Source of the DNA: Liolophura sinensis | Lineage: Eukaryota; Mollusca; Polyplacophora; Chitonida; Chitonidae | Length of the DNA: 64,000 nucleotides | NCBI RefSeq assembly: GCF_032854445.1 | Contig: NC_088296.1 | Location: forward strand, 17,351,485-17,415,484 | Direction: 5' to 3' | In this document: piece after piece, positions 16,201 through 27,790 of the stretch | Numbering within the stretch: position 1 is the stretch's first letter | Layout of the letters: each line of letters opens with the position of its first letter | The notes under the pieces: generated by a model | What the model saw: the letters and a program-made list of their open reading frames with translations, nothing else | The model's database searches: none | What the model was told of the DNA's origin: nothing | Position numbers and translations under genes: made by a program

Positions 16201-18198
16201 TTCTGTTGAACATATTTGTATACTTCTGACTTTTATCTTCAATCTGTCTTTATCTACGGGTATATTTGTTGATGATTGGAAGATAGCTAGAGTAACGCCT
16301 ATCTACAAATCTAGCCAGGCTTATGACATATGTAACCACAGGCCAATTTCTGTCACACCTATTGTAAGTAAGATAATAGAAAGACATGTACATAATTACT
16401 TTTGTACCTTTTTAGAATAAAAAAGCTGTTTCATTAGAAATTTAAACCCAATCATTCATGTGAAACTGCTTTTCACAACATGACTGGCAAAAGGTTTAAA
16501 AATATTGATGGTAGGCTTTTAACTGGTGTGGCGTTTTTAGATCTCCAAAAAGCATTTGACACCGTCAACCATGCTGTTTTATTACACAAATTTTCTTCCT
16601 ATCGTGTAAATGGAAATATCTTTAACTGGTGTAAATCCTACCTGACAAACAGGAGACAACATGTAACCTGGAAAGGAACAGCATCAGAATCAAGGAACGT
16701 GGACACTGGAGTTCCTCATGGGACCATTTAGGGGCCATTATTTTCTGTCTTATAAATTCACGCCCTAGCTGACTGGAATACTCACACTGAGATTGTATGC
16801 TGACGATAGTTCACCGTTTTGTAGTGGTAAAAATGTAAACGAGATCGAGACCAAGTTATGAGCCGATCTAGAGAATGTATCAAACTGGATATTTATAAAT
16901 AAGTCAAGTCTTAAACATGACAACACGAAGTGTATGCTAATTGGATGAAAACAGCGGTTAGCTCGTGTGCATCTTTTGTCTCTAATCATAAATAATGTGT
17001 CTATGGGAAATGTTTTGGAATAGAAACTGTTAGGTATCTTAAATAACAGCTTACTAACATGGCACAATCATGTTTTACAATTAAGTAACAAGATATCAAA
17101 AAAAAACTTTTATCGATAAAATGAGAAAATTACAGAAGAGGGCAGCTAGGGTTAGTCTGAAAACTTACCAGATCTGATTTCCAAAGGCAAATCTTTTTAA
17201 ACAGTAGAACTGGATGCCTATTGCTGACAGGATCAATTTTAGGTGTGCAGTGCTGACCTATAACGTGTTTAACAACACAGACCCGCAGTACTTACACTGC
17301 TTCAACGTTTCTACAGCTGTACGTAATTATAACACCAGCAAGAAACTGTGTATACCAAAACATAGGACACAGTAGTTTAAACGAAGTTTTATTCACCCTG
17401 CTACAATTTTGTGAAACAGCCTGAGTAAGTCTGTGAAATATTGTCCTAATGTTGTGTCTTTTAAACGAGCATTTTAAGGCAATATTTTAACAAATGAAGT
17501 TCTGGTAAAACTATACATCTGTTTTAGAGACAGTTTATATGTCCTATTCCTACTTGACTCCAAACGATTTACAAATTTGCAGATGATTTAAAATCTTCAC
17601 ACATTTTGTTATCTTATATTATTAATTATTAACTATTGTATATATAATGTTCTTCTATTCACACTAATATTGTATATTGGTTTGAGTGCAGGGTAATAAT
17701 GTAAACTACCCCCATAACTAATTGTGTTACCCTGGGTAAATAAAGGATCTATCTATTTGTCTATCCGATTAACAGTTAAAGAATGGAACTACACTCGTAT
17801 ATCTTAGACGGGAGACACAGGATAAAACCCGGGTATTCCCATACCGGAAACTTTAAAACTAGCACACTTTGCGCTCATCGCTAAAGGGTTAGAGCAACTA
17901 AACAAACAGGACTAGTTGACACGGTGTCAGTATAATCTGGCTGGGTTGGGTGTCATGTTTGGTGTCTTCGGCATGACATTTCACTGTCAGCAGCACATTG
18001 GCGGCACGAACTCGCCCTGCCACAAGGAGACACAGTATGCATACCCAATGACTCCCCGTCGTCAAATGATTGAATAATTGTGAGGTACGACGTAGAACCG
18101 CTGTCATACATACATACATACATACATACATACATACATACATACATACATACATACATACATACATACATACATACATACATACATACATACATACA

Positions 18199-18230
<32 letters not shown>

Positions 18231-18440
18231 AACATACATACATACATACACACACACATACATACAAAAATACATACTACATACATGCATGTATGCATGC
18301 ATACATACATACATACATACATACATACATACATACATACATGCATGCATGCATACATGCATACATACATACATACATACATACATACATACATACATAC
18401 ATACATACATACATACTACATACATGCATGCATGCATACA

Positions 18441-18472
<32 letters not shown>

Positions 18473-18713
18473 CACATACATACTACATACATACATATAA
18501 ACATACATACATACATACATACATACACACATACATACAAAAATACATACTACATACATGCATGCATGCATGCATGCATACATACATACATACATACATA
18601 CATACATACATACATACATACATACATACATACATACATACATACATACATACATACATACATACATACATACATACATGCATGCATGCATACATACATA
18701 CATACATACATAC

Positions 18714-18744
<31 letters not shown>

Positions 18745-21700
18745 CATACATACATACATACATACATACTACATACATGCATGCATGACTCCCCGTCGTC
18801 AGATGATTGAATAATTGTGAGGTACGACGTAGAACCGCTGTCATACATACATACATACATACATACATTCGAACATAAGATACGCCCTTCCCATGACTTG
18901 GGCAGCTGCCGATACAACCTTGAACTTTGCCATCCTTAAACCAGTCGTTGGACATTTAGTATATTCCAAATAAACAATCTATTCTTTATAAAACGGTACA
19001 ATGAGGAATAAGTCGCTTCACAAACATGTGTAGATATAATGTTAATCTGGGCGATGTACAAAGGATTTTTCTAGCAATTTCAACAGTGTGTAACAAATCG
19101 CATTAATATACATGTATTTCTCTGAATAGAGTAGAGAGTGCTCGTCGGGAGCGGTAGATCCAGGGTCAATCCTGGGTCGAGTCATACCTAAGACTTTAAA
19201 AGAGGAAGTTTTAACTTCCTCGCTTCCCATACAGCATAAACGGGATAGTGCAACGATTGACTGACCAGTATCAGTATAATGGATCGGGCGGGGCGGCTTA
19301 CTTGCCTTCGGTTAGGCGCCTCTGTCAAGCACAGCTAGATAAAAGAGCGGTGGAGATCCCTTCGTCGTCATATAACAGAAAAATTGCTAAGTACGACATT
19401 AAACCCCAGTAACTCACTCACTGAAAATCTCAATCAGATCTCAAATCCAAGCAAACTACAAATGAATTCAATCACAAATATCTAGTTTATACTACATGGC
19501 ATTTTATCTTCTATCCCACATGTAGCAAATGAGCTGATCAACCCAGGTTGTGCCTGATGAGTTACCTGTTCATCATTTGTAGAGCCCCACATGTTTGATG
19601 GTTGTATCTACCCATCAGACTGTGCAGAAGTTCACAAATGTAACCAAACCAAGAGCGGAGTTTACCGGGTGTTTCCGTTTGGAATCGGACCAGGCTTCTT
19701 GGTGTATTGCGATATGGTAACCAATGGAGGTGGCTGGCTGGTGAGTTGTAATAGCGATTTGATATAAAGGAGTTTACACCTTACTGACTGAATGAGGTTG
19801 TATGAAGTTAAGCGATGACTATGTCAGACAACCTTTTATATGCCACCTCTGATGATCTAATGTGATTAAATATTTCCGAATATTTCCGAACATTGATCCT
19901 TCATCATTTTCTTTGACAGCATCGTTTCATAGTACGTGTTCATGTATACTTAAAGTAAACTCTCATGTTCGCTACAAGAAGGGTGCCGGAATGTATCAAC
20001 CCCTCTACTGTCTTATTGCTACTAAAGTCGTAACTGCGACATTGGAGGATATTTGCAATATTAGAGAGAGGTTTGTTGCAGAGGCCGTCCCTCATATTCT
20101 GTTAAGGAAGTTCTACCACTGCCAGTAAATTTCATTCTGTATATATAATGTGTGTGTTGGCTTCATCGTGTCAGTGTGAATGCATGAATCATCACAGCAA
20201 ATGTAGTTAACTCACCCGATAGTTATTGATGAATGATCCCCACAGTTATAGCTAGTTAGCCCATAGGTGAATGAATGAATTATCAGAGCAAATACAGCTA
20301 TCCGACTTAACTATAATGAATAAATTACCCCAGAAAGATCAGGAAGCAACAAGTCAGTGACTGTATGAATGAATTATCAGAGCAAATGCCAATGACTGAC
20401 TCGTCTGTGAATCATCAATAATCGCTGGAAATTTAGCTAATTAGCCTTTTGGTTAGTGATGGATTATCAAAGCAAATGCGGGTGGCTGGTTTAACTGTAA
20501 ATGACAGAGAACACTGACGTTTTGGCAAAAAACATCTTTTTACATATGCCGCAGTTAAAGACGATGTATATTTTATCAGGAAAATCAGATCTCTTTTAAT
20601 GCCTACAGGTGTTTCAGAGACGAAAAGACGGATCCGTGGATTTCATACGAAAGTGGCAGGGATATAAGGATGGTTTCGGAAATCTTTACCAGGAGTTTTG
20701 GTTGGGTAAGAAAATTTTAAATCCACAAAGATATCGCAAGAATCCTATTGGCAACACATCATATCCATATATTTCTTTGTTAGTAAAGTGCTACTATGCT
20801 TGTTTCATGGTAGAGACATTTACACACTCAAATGACCATCTGGCTAGATGTTAACACAAGAGCCTATTTCAGCAAGAATGTCTCGTATCAAGTTTAAACT
20901 TGATTTTACCAAAATCACTTGTGTGACTACTGCTGGGATCTAAGCATTTCTTCCGTGAATGGATCAACAAGGTGTCGTTTATGGTTTCCTGCCTGTCACG
21001 GATCATCGACACCATATATGACACCTTGTCCATCCAGTCACGAATTACTGATACTAGTAATGACTCCTTTCGTTCCCAGCCACCAATTTCTAATACAACA
21101 CATGACACATTGTCCATCTAGCCACCGATTATTAACACCAGGCAAGACAGGATAACTGACACAGGATAACTGACACTAGACTTGACGCTTTGCCCACCCA
21201 GTCACGGATTACCGACACACACGACATCTTGTCCATCAAGGCCATCAAGTCAGTGGGCAAGTTGTCATGCCTATAGTGTCAGTAATTCGTGACTGGAAGG
21301 ACACGGTGTCATACATAGTGTCAGTAATCCGTCAAAAATTCAAATCTACTATCACAATATTTTATCTTCCTAGGGCTAGAGAAATTACATTTGTTGACAT
21401 CACAGCGTCAGTATGAGTTGATGATCAACATTTCAAACTATATGGGGAACAGCTTCCATGCTACTTACAGCAGATTTTGCATATCGGGAGAGAGGCAAAA
21501 ATTCCGGCTGATGTTGGGAAGCCATTCAGGGACAGCAGGTAAGTTAATGACAACAGATGATACGGGATACGCTTATTCATGGGCAGAGGTCCTTTGTAAC
21601 CGAGAGGATTAACGTTCCAGCACGGCGCAATGACCCAGGAACCACTCACCAATGTGGGTTCTAGCCCAACTGATGCTGGATTCCTCTCCGCCCGTATGGA

Positions 21701-22420
21701 GGAAGGTCTGCAAGCAAATTGCGACTTGTCGTGGATTTCCCCCGGGCTCAGCCTGGTTTCCACCATAGCTTATAATTGCTAACTTTTACAATGGCGGTGA
21801 GTATTATGGATAGAAAAAACTGGATTGACCGTGCTAAACGGTTGACCTATGGCACGCTGTTAATAAACTTCCCCACAGGTGACGTAAACATCTCCACACC
21901 ATATTTATGGATGACAATAACAAGACTAGAGTTTTTACGCCGTACGACGTGTGGCGAGTGTGGTCGACCAGCTGTTGTCATCAAATCCTAGCAAATAGTG
22001 TCGAGTAAGAAGTGATTTAGGTAATAAAATTCCAGAAATAAAAATCTCCATCCTTCACAAAACCAGAAAGTTTTCTTTTTCGCCATTTTTATTATTTTTG
22101 TCTTGTGCTGTTCCTGTTATGTATTAACCACGTATATCTGATTTGATCTTACAGTAGATGCAATGACCCACCACAATGGATGCCAGTTTAGCACTCCGGA
22201 TAGTGACAACGACGCATCGGAATTTCGACACTGCGCCAACGAATTTAAAACTGGCTGGTGGTACAGGGGCTGTTATTATTGTAACCTGAACGGAGACTAT
22301 GTTCATGTTGACGGGAAACCAAGGTTAACACACTCCGGAATACGAGGAATCGCCTGGTTAAAAAAATACGGACATTTACAGTTTGCGGAGATGAAGATCC
22401 GACCTGTGGGGAACTCGTAG
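13238..22420 (+). CDS. Secreted fibrinogen-related lectin, copy C (intact, giant intron 1)
   Basis: Exons: 13238-13391, 19583-19740, 20609-20705, 21374-21538, 22155-22420; 279 aa in frame. Intron 1 is 6.2 kb because it holds a SINE, a decayed LINE with a nested SINE, and a CATA-tailed SINE; its splice borders are intact. The signal peptide is clean (LLALLAVVV). The FReD is complete, with [12 protein letters not shown], the calcium loop [22 protein letters not shown] and MKIRP. Own features: a new NQT glycosylation sequon where others have CDHT (exon 2), an extra Cys in exon 4 (RFCIS) and one in exon 5 (NGCQF). Exon 5 differs from B at several pocket-side positions. It is probably expressed if the long intron is spliced. 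Confidence 0.82.
13445..13700 (+). mobile_element. SINE-1, intron 1 of C
   Basis: Head partly deleted; body and AATCAAATAAGTAAATAAAT tail kept. The copy in G (61553-61815) retains more of the head. Confidence 0.7.
13895..17766 (+). mobile_element. Decayed CR1/jockey-like LINE in intron 1 of C
   Basis: Many stops and frameshifts, but the order of domains is clear. First comes a hydrophobic LLIAG with the 2A-like GDINPNPGS (14117-14143). Next is a PHD-type finger split by a frameshift (14150-14285) and a second one (14385-14555; CKTC..HICQ..C..WHTTC..CQMC). An APE-type endonuclease follows (about 14625-15270) with [34 protein letters not shown] and LIDHIYIT. The reverse transcriptase (about 16160-16830) has [28 protein letters not shown] and YADDS. 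The 3' end is AATAAAGGATCTATCTATTT, with no poly(A). It sits in the host intron at a point that is uninterrupted in A, B, D, E and F. Clade assignment is by motif and layout only. Confidence 0.85.
15865..16063 (-). mobile_element. SINE-1 nested in the LINE
   Basis: Minus-strand SINE-1 (tail, body, then a truncated head) between direct repeats CAAATAAAA at 15856-15864 and 16064-16072, a convincing target-site duplication. It splits the LINE between endonuclease and reverse transcriptase. Confidence 0.85.
17805..18875 (+). mobile_element. SINE-2 with expanded CATA tail, intron 1 of C
   Basis: Body 17805-18105, then CATA/CATG repeats to 18785. The SINE 3' end (about 62 bp, from GACTCCCCGTCGTC) then recurs at 18787-18848 with a second short CATA tail. 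Body end plus array have thus been duplicated in tandem. Confidence 0.75.
18106..18786. repeat. (CATA)n microsatellite, about 680 bp
   Basis: Tetranucleotide array with CATG runs, and a higher-order block containing ACATACTACATACATGCATG that recurs several times. Its six-frame openness is a property of the unit, not coding. Confidence 0.95.
19120..19424 (+). mobile_element. SINE-3 (CTCA-tailed), intron 1 of C
   Basis: GGTAGATCCAGGGTCAATCC head remnant through to AACTCACTCACTG. Confidence 0.7.
20181..20512. repeat. Degenerate about 45-bp tandem repeat, intron 2 of C
   Basis: Orthologous to the block in A; most similar to that of E. Confidence 0.55.
20955..21332. repeat. Inverted 42-bp repeat array, intron 3 of C
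   Basis: Same foldback design as in B; a short local duplication (CATCAAGGCCATCAAG) lies near the switch point at 21230-21250. Confidence 0.65.
21607..21775 (+). mobile_element. SINE-1 fragment, intron 4 of C
   Basis: CACGGCGCAATGACCCAGG and the central body; no tail. Confidence 0.55.
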
Positions 22421-23070
22421 ATAGATTTAGGACAGAACTGTTCATGGGTGCATGCAAAAGAACTTAAGAACCAACATTATGTTTTTACATGAAATGAAGA
22501 AGACTTTACCGAACAAGAGAAAAAATTGGTGACTTAGGTGTATTTTATATATCTTAATAAGCCAGTCTATTTGGTGCATTTTTTCCGTCAACGGTCGGAC
22601 ATACCGTTAACATGGGACTAGCGTAGCCCAGTTCGGGCTATGCCCCTCTCCCCCCACAAGAAAACTGTTTTTACAAATATCACTGGTGACGTTACCACAG
22701 AAGCCTACATCCTTTCCAGGCTAACTGCTAAGGCCTTAGGAAAACCATAGCTGAAAGCCATTTTCACATCGCAAGAAGAAAACTGAGAAAGTTTTTGTAT
22801 TTTTATATGCTAGGACCCATCCTAAACTGTATATTAAGAAATAAATCCAAACAGTTGCGTGTACATTCAAATAAATAATATCTTAATATTGAACAGAAAA
22901 ACTGTTGTTTGAATGTATTCTGTTATCATAACTTAGTAGTACGTCGTGTTTAGCTTAATATCCTGTTAGTCAAATACACTCTTTATCTAAGCACAAATGG
23001 AATATGTGTGCTAGATTTAAAAGAATAAATTTTTTATCTTTCTCCGTAAGCTCTGTTTTAAAGATTTCTT
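22421..23070. other. 3' region of C
   Basis: Homologous to the 3' region of B, with AATAAA at 22840-22845. No other feature. Confidence 0.5.
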
Positions 23071-23075
23071 CCACC

Positions 23076-23345
23076 AATGTCCAGTATAAGTTTAGGTCAA
23101 GCACTTGGCAGCCTGATGTAACCTTGTTCCAGCTGACAATTAAGTGTGTCCAATATAGGTTTAGGTTAAGCACTTGGCAGCCTGATGTAACCTCGTGTCA
23201 GCTGACAATTAAGTGTGTCCAGTATAGGTTTAGGTCAAACACTTAGCACTTGATGTAACCTCCTGCCAGCTGACAATTAAGTGTGTCCAGTATAGGTTTA
23301 GGTCAAGTACTTGGCAGCCTGATGTAACCTCGTGCCAGCTGATTA
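23076..23345. repeat. 69-bp tandem repeat, about 4 copies
   Basis: The unit begins GTCCAGTATAGGTTTAGGTC and ends CAGCTGACAATTAAGTGT. The same sequence is single-copy downstream of A, B and F, so the expansion is specific to copy C. Confidence 0.85.
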
Positions 23346-24571
23346 TTAAGTGTTTATCTTGATGAGAAGACAGCCAATCACATAACCAGAGTTATTTAGC
23401 CAGCAGATTTGAAACAGACCTAAATTGCCACAGCCATGTTTTTTTCTGGCGTACAAGATAATGGAATTCTTACGGGGCCACGGGATACGTTACGTTGTAG
23501 AGTAAACGAGAGCACCCATGGTTAGAAATCAAAATATGCTTCCGGTCACGTCAGCTGAAACAGATGCGTTATTGGGATAAAGAGATAATCTTACTGCTTA
23601 AAAATGATAATTTCACGGCGATTATTTCGATTATTTGTAGTTTTGCTTGATTTAAACTGTGATATCTTGATTATGCAACTGTACACATAAAAATGACACA
23701 GTCTACTTTTTAAACTGTACCTGGAACATTTTATCAGTTTCTTCTGGTAGGGTGATTTCTTTTAAAAGAAAATGGAAGTGGCAGTGAGCAAACTATATAT
23801 ATATACATGCATGTAAAGTTGTATTGAAGCACGCGTAAAAGTTCTCCGTGGACAAAATAACACCGTCTTATGATGTGAAAATCTTATATAAACGAATTTT
23901 GCCATTACTGCATCACTTGATTGTCTTGTTAACACGGTCATGCGATTTGCTACAACCCCACTCTGCTGCAGTCTCTCAGACCCTGCTCGTAAGAAACATT
24001 GCCCGGGCTGGTGCCAGACAATTCAAATTATGACCAGGTCGAGCGTTCTGATGCGTAATAATTAGGCGCATGAGGCACAAGATATAAGGATGACGCCCAG
24101 ATATGATGTACCGATAATTTTTGAACCATAGTAGATTGTATAAGCCTTGTCTTATTGCATTCATCATGTAGGGTATTGAATTTATCTCGCAAATGTTGAA
24201 TATACACCTGCTCCATGTGAATAGGTAGTCAAGCGGCACAGCAATAACTACAGTATACCTGATCCACTCTATAGACAGGATTTTCATCTAAAATTTTATG
24301 CTTCAAAATTATTGTCACTTGACGATATATTCTGCTGTGTGGCTTGATTTCCCTTTGTATTTATATGATTTGTAATAAGACTATTTTGTATTTTGAATAC
24401 GATTAACAGAAATCAACCACATGTAACTTACAAGCCAATTCTCAATATAAATTGAAAGTGTTTTACTTTTTAATTGCATCAAATAAACTGCTGAAAGACG
24501 TTTGAAGAAGTCATTGCGCTATGCATTGTCTAAAGAGTCTTTTAAATCTGGCTAAATGAGTGATAATTAAA
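23346..24571. other. Intergenic C-D, left part
   Basis: Array-type downstream DNA to about 23870, then DNA not shared with other copies. A short minus-strand ORF (24028-24216) is unrecognised and unsupported. Confidence 0.4.
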
Positions 24572-24579
24572 TCACTTGA

Positions 24580-24731
24580 TTTATTTATTTATTTATTTGA
24601 TTGGTGTTTTACGCCGTACTCAAGAATATTTCACTTATGGTGGGAGGAAACCGGGAAGAGCCCCGGGGAAACCCACGACCATCCGCAGGTTGCTGCAAGA
24701 CCTTCCCACGTACGGCCGGAGAGGAAGTAAT
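24580..24731 (-). mobile_element. SINE-1, 5'-truncated, with target-site duplication
   Basis: Tail and body read on minus; flanked by TCACTTGA at 24572-24579 and 24732-24739. A clean example of the intact SINE-1 3' part. Confidence 0.85.
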
Positions 24732-24817
24732 TCACTTGAAGATGAATTCTTAAGCAATTGTCTTCACTACCAAGAAAACAGATGATATGACTAAATAGGT
24801 GACCTACTAGGGCCTGT

Positions 24818-25017
24818 NNNNNNNNNNNNNNNNNNNNNNNNNNNNNNNNNNNNNNNNNNNNNNNNNNNNNNNNNNNNNNNNNNNNNNNNNNNNNNNNNNN
24901 NNNNNNNNNNNNNNNNNNNNNNNNNNNNNNNNNNNNNNNNNNNNNNNNNNNNNNNNNNNNNNNNNNNNNNNNNNNNNNNNNNNNNNNNNNNNNNNNNNNN
25001 NNNNNNNNNNNNNNNNN
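24818..25017. other. Assembly gap, 200 N
   Basis: Exactly 200 N, which looks like a fixed-size scaffolding placeholder. The true distance is unknown, so the C-D spacing and gene count here are uncertain. Confidence 0.98.
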
Positions 25018-25339
25018 TTCTTTTTGAGCGATATATTCTCCAAAATACACCTCTATTTTATGCGTTTTTTGCGAGTGGTCGGACATGTTAGCGCTTAGCA
25101 CCCTCAACCAGTCTTTCTGAGAATTATCACCTGCAGGCTGAAGGCTACTAATTTTCGGAACTGACCGCACTGGGGTCTTGGAAAAATGGCGTTTCACATG
25201 GATTACACCTCCAATGCAAGACTGAGATTTTTTTGCACTTTCACATGATAGGACACACCCTTAACTGTATATTAAGAAATTAAAATCACGTTTCGTGTAT
25301 TCTTTTTAACAGGCACCAATTTTCCTTCATATTTTTACA

Positions 25340-25648
25340 GACGATGAAGATATATCGAGCTCAGATGAAGAAAGTTGGCCACTTCCATTGGTAAGCGGGT
25401 CTGTCCAGAGATATCGGTCTTGCGAAACGTCTCACATGGTGGAAAGAAATAACATGGCGGAGGTAATTATTTCCGACGAGGAAGACATTTTCCGACCAGT
25501 ATGTTTCAATATAAATGCCAGTGAATACGTGCATAACAATAAAACTACCCTTGACAATAGAATGAGCCACGGGGGGTTAGCGAGACACAAGTACCAGTAT
25601 CAGTTTGAATGCAGCGATCAATTACTTTTCACAGCATATCATCAATAA
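25340..25648 (+). CDS. Possible terminal exon, unrecognised acidic protein (partial)
   Basis: A TTTTTACAG acceptor-like site ends at 25340. An open frame follows, rich in Ser/Asp/Glu (DEDISSSDEESW, ISDEEDIF), then a basic/polar end (RHKYQYQFECSDQLLF) and a stop at 25646-25648 that overlaps an AATAAA. It is not part of the lectin array. Upstream exons, if any, fall in or beyond the gap. I do not recognise the family; it could be the end of a host gene or of a captured transposon gene. Confidence 0.3.
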   Translation, partial: DDEDISSSDEESWPLPLVSGSVQRYRSCETSHMVERNNMAEVIISDEEDIFRPVCFNINASEYVHNNKTTLDNRMSHGGLARHKYQYQFECSDQLLFTAYHQ

Positions 25649-26212
25649 AATATACTGTTTTATTTATTTGTTTGCTTGTTGTTGCGGCTTGTGACTTGTG
25701 TCTTATGGATATGCCCAGACATGCGAATAACTGGCCCCAGATTTCTATAGTCAAAGGGCTAAATGGAGACAAAGTTACAATAAAGTGATATAAAGGGTCG
25801 GTTCAGTCTAAAATCACACATTGGGTTATCATTAAAGTGGAAATGGGTACATCGATTGGACAGAAGATGTTCACAGGAACCTTATTTGGTACTTTAGTTT
25901 TGAACTAACGGCAAAAGAATACTTGCCACAGATATCCGACAAGTAATTCAGAGGTACGAAGAAACTATGTAAATACGATGATATTTAAATTTCACGAGTA
26001 TCTTTTTCACAGTTAAACTGCTGAAACTAAAGTAAGCTCTTTTCAAACAATTTTAGAGCTGACTACATATATACTTGCATGTATGGTTGTACTGAGGCAA
26101 TTGCAAAAGTTGTCCTTTGAAAAAATGCACTGCGCAGATTGGTTTGAAAAACAACCAAGCGGAAGAGAAACCAAATTTTGAAGCGATGGTATGACCAAAC
26201 GAATTGGATATA
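25649..26212. other. Intergenic before gene D
   Basis: Mostly unique DNA, re-entering array upstream sequence at about 26060. No feature seen. Confidence 0.4.
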
Positions 26213-26358
26213 TATTTTATTTTTTAATTGTGTTTTATGCCGTACTCAAGAATATTTCACTTATTCGACGGCAACCAGCATTTTGCGGGGAGAACCATCC
26301 GCACGCTGCTGGATAACCTTCCCTAGAACGGCCAGAGAGGAAGCCAGCGTGTGATGTC
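26213..26358 (-). mobile_element. SINE-1 fragment, upstream of gene D
   Basis: Minus-strand tail and body; TGTGTTTTATGCCGTACTCAAG is well kept. A poly-G run at about 26693-26707 lies further downstream. Confidence 0.6.
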
Positions 26359-26731
26359 ACGATAGTTAGAAGCGATAACACCACGGTGCGTGACGGTAAA
26401 ACGATGAAAAGAATCGACGTAGTTTTACCCTCCGTGTAGTACATATATGTGTTCTTACAACAGCTAAATGCTTAAATACCCAGTCTTTACGTACGCCCGA
26501 CCGTGTATCTGCCTGCGTCCAATGCGCTGTGACCTGTCTGAAGAATGCGGTTGAAGTTTATAGGTTCATAGATAAGTGTTTATTTTATTGTGAACCAGGT
26601 GGCAGAGTTATTTCCAAGAAACTGTAACTGACTCCTGCATTACGTGGATTTGTCAGTCCATGATGTGCGTGCGAGGGAAATGGGGCGGGGCGGGGGGGGG
26701 GGGGGGTAATGTGAAAATTCAAGGAATATGC

Positions 26732-26750
26732 GACGTCGTTTATACGCGTA
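26732..26750 (+). promoter_or_regulatory. Putative core promoter of gene D
   Basis: GACGTC (26732-26737) plus TTTATAC, 66 bp before the ATG; kept although the preceding 60 bp seen in the other copies are deleted. Confidence 0.45.
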
Positions 26751-27001
26751 AAGAGTAAGCTGTACATCTAGTTAACCATTAGCTTCTAACAAGAAAGATG
26801 GGGATTTCTTACCGTGTACTAGTGGCTCTGTTAGCAGTGGTAGTCAGCTACCCAAAGACAGGCGCAGCTAACTCTTATGGACAGTTTTTAAATCAGTTCG
26901 AGGTGCTACCTTTAGGCAATGACAGCTTTAAGGATGCGTTCTCCACTTCAGGTAGGTTTTGATACTTGAATGTCCAGTACTTCCTTTGTAGTTAAACTCA
27001 C

Positions 27002-27222
27002 CAGGGGCCCCCTCTGACCAATGCGGTCGGTGGAAGTTCAAGTCCAGCTCATGCTGGCTTCCTTTACGACCATAAGTGGGAAGGTCTGCCACCGGCCTGC
27101 GGATGGCTGTGGGATTTCCCAGGGTTCTACCCGGTTTCCTCCCTTCTGAATGTTGGCCGCCGTCGTATAACTGAAATACTTTTCTCTACGGCGTAAACAC
27201 CAATTAAGTAAATAAATAAATC
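27002..27222 (+). mobile_element. SINE-1, intron 1 of D
   Basis: Head deleted; body and AATTAAGTAAATAAATAAAT tail kept. Confidence 0.65.
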
Positions 27223-27429
27223 AAACTCACTAAGATCAGTACAATAGAAACTCCACATGGTCACATTTTCACTTTATACTTCTTAAACAATGTCAGTTTC
27301 CATTTCTTCCGCTGTAGGTATTGTTGAAGTTTTCTTTAAGAATTGTGAATTTTTTCCACTGTTACTTTCTGCATCTTTACCTGGAAATTTCCCATAAAGA
27401 GTTAAACAATGGAACTTTTCTATTACATC

Positions 27430-27790
27430 TTACACGGGACACACGGGATCAAACCTGGGGTCGGTCTCATGCCAAAGACTTTAAAATTAGCACTCTTTGA
27501 GGACATCATGTAGAAGTTAGAGTAACCTTACAAAACAGGACTTGTTGGATCTGTGTCAGTATAATGTGGCTTGGTAGGGTGTCATGTTTGTGTCTTCGAC
27601 ATGATATTTTACTGTCGGCAGCACATTGGCGACATGATCTCGCCCTGCCACAAGGAAACACAGTATGCCTTTATGTACACACACCTAATAACTCCCCGTC
27701 GTCATATGACTGAAGAATTGCGAGGTACGACGTAAAACCTCAAGCATACACACATACATACATGCACACCCATACACTCATACATACTAA
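27430..27790 (+). mobile_element. SINE-2 (CATA-tailed), intron 1 of D
   Basis: Full body with a short mixed CATA/CACA tail. The SINE-3 that follows it in A, B, C, E and F is absent here, presumably by deletion. Confidence 0.65.

Noticed and set aside
17898-18955. Several open frames of 70-240 codons over the CATA array in intron 1 of C
   Set aside because: Same microsatellite effect; no splice or homology support.
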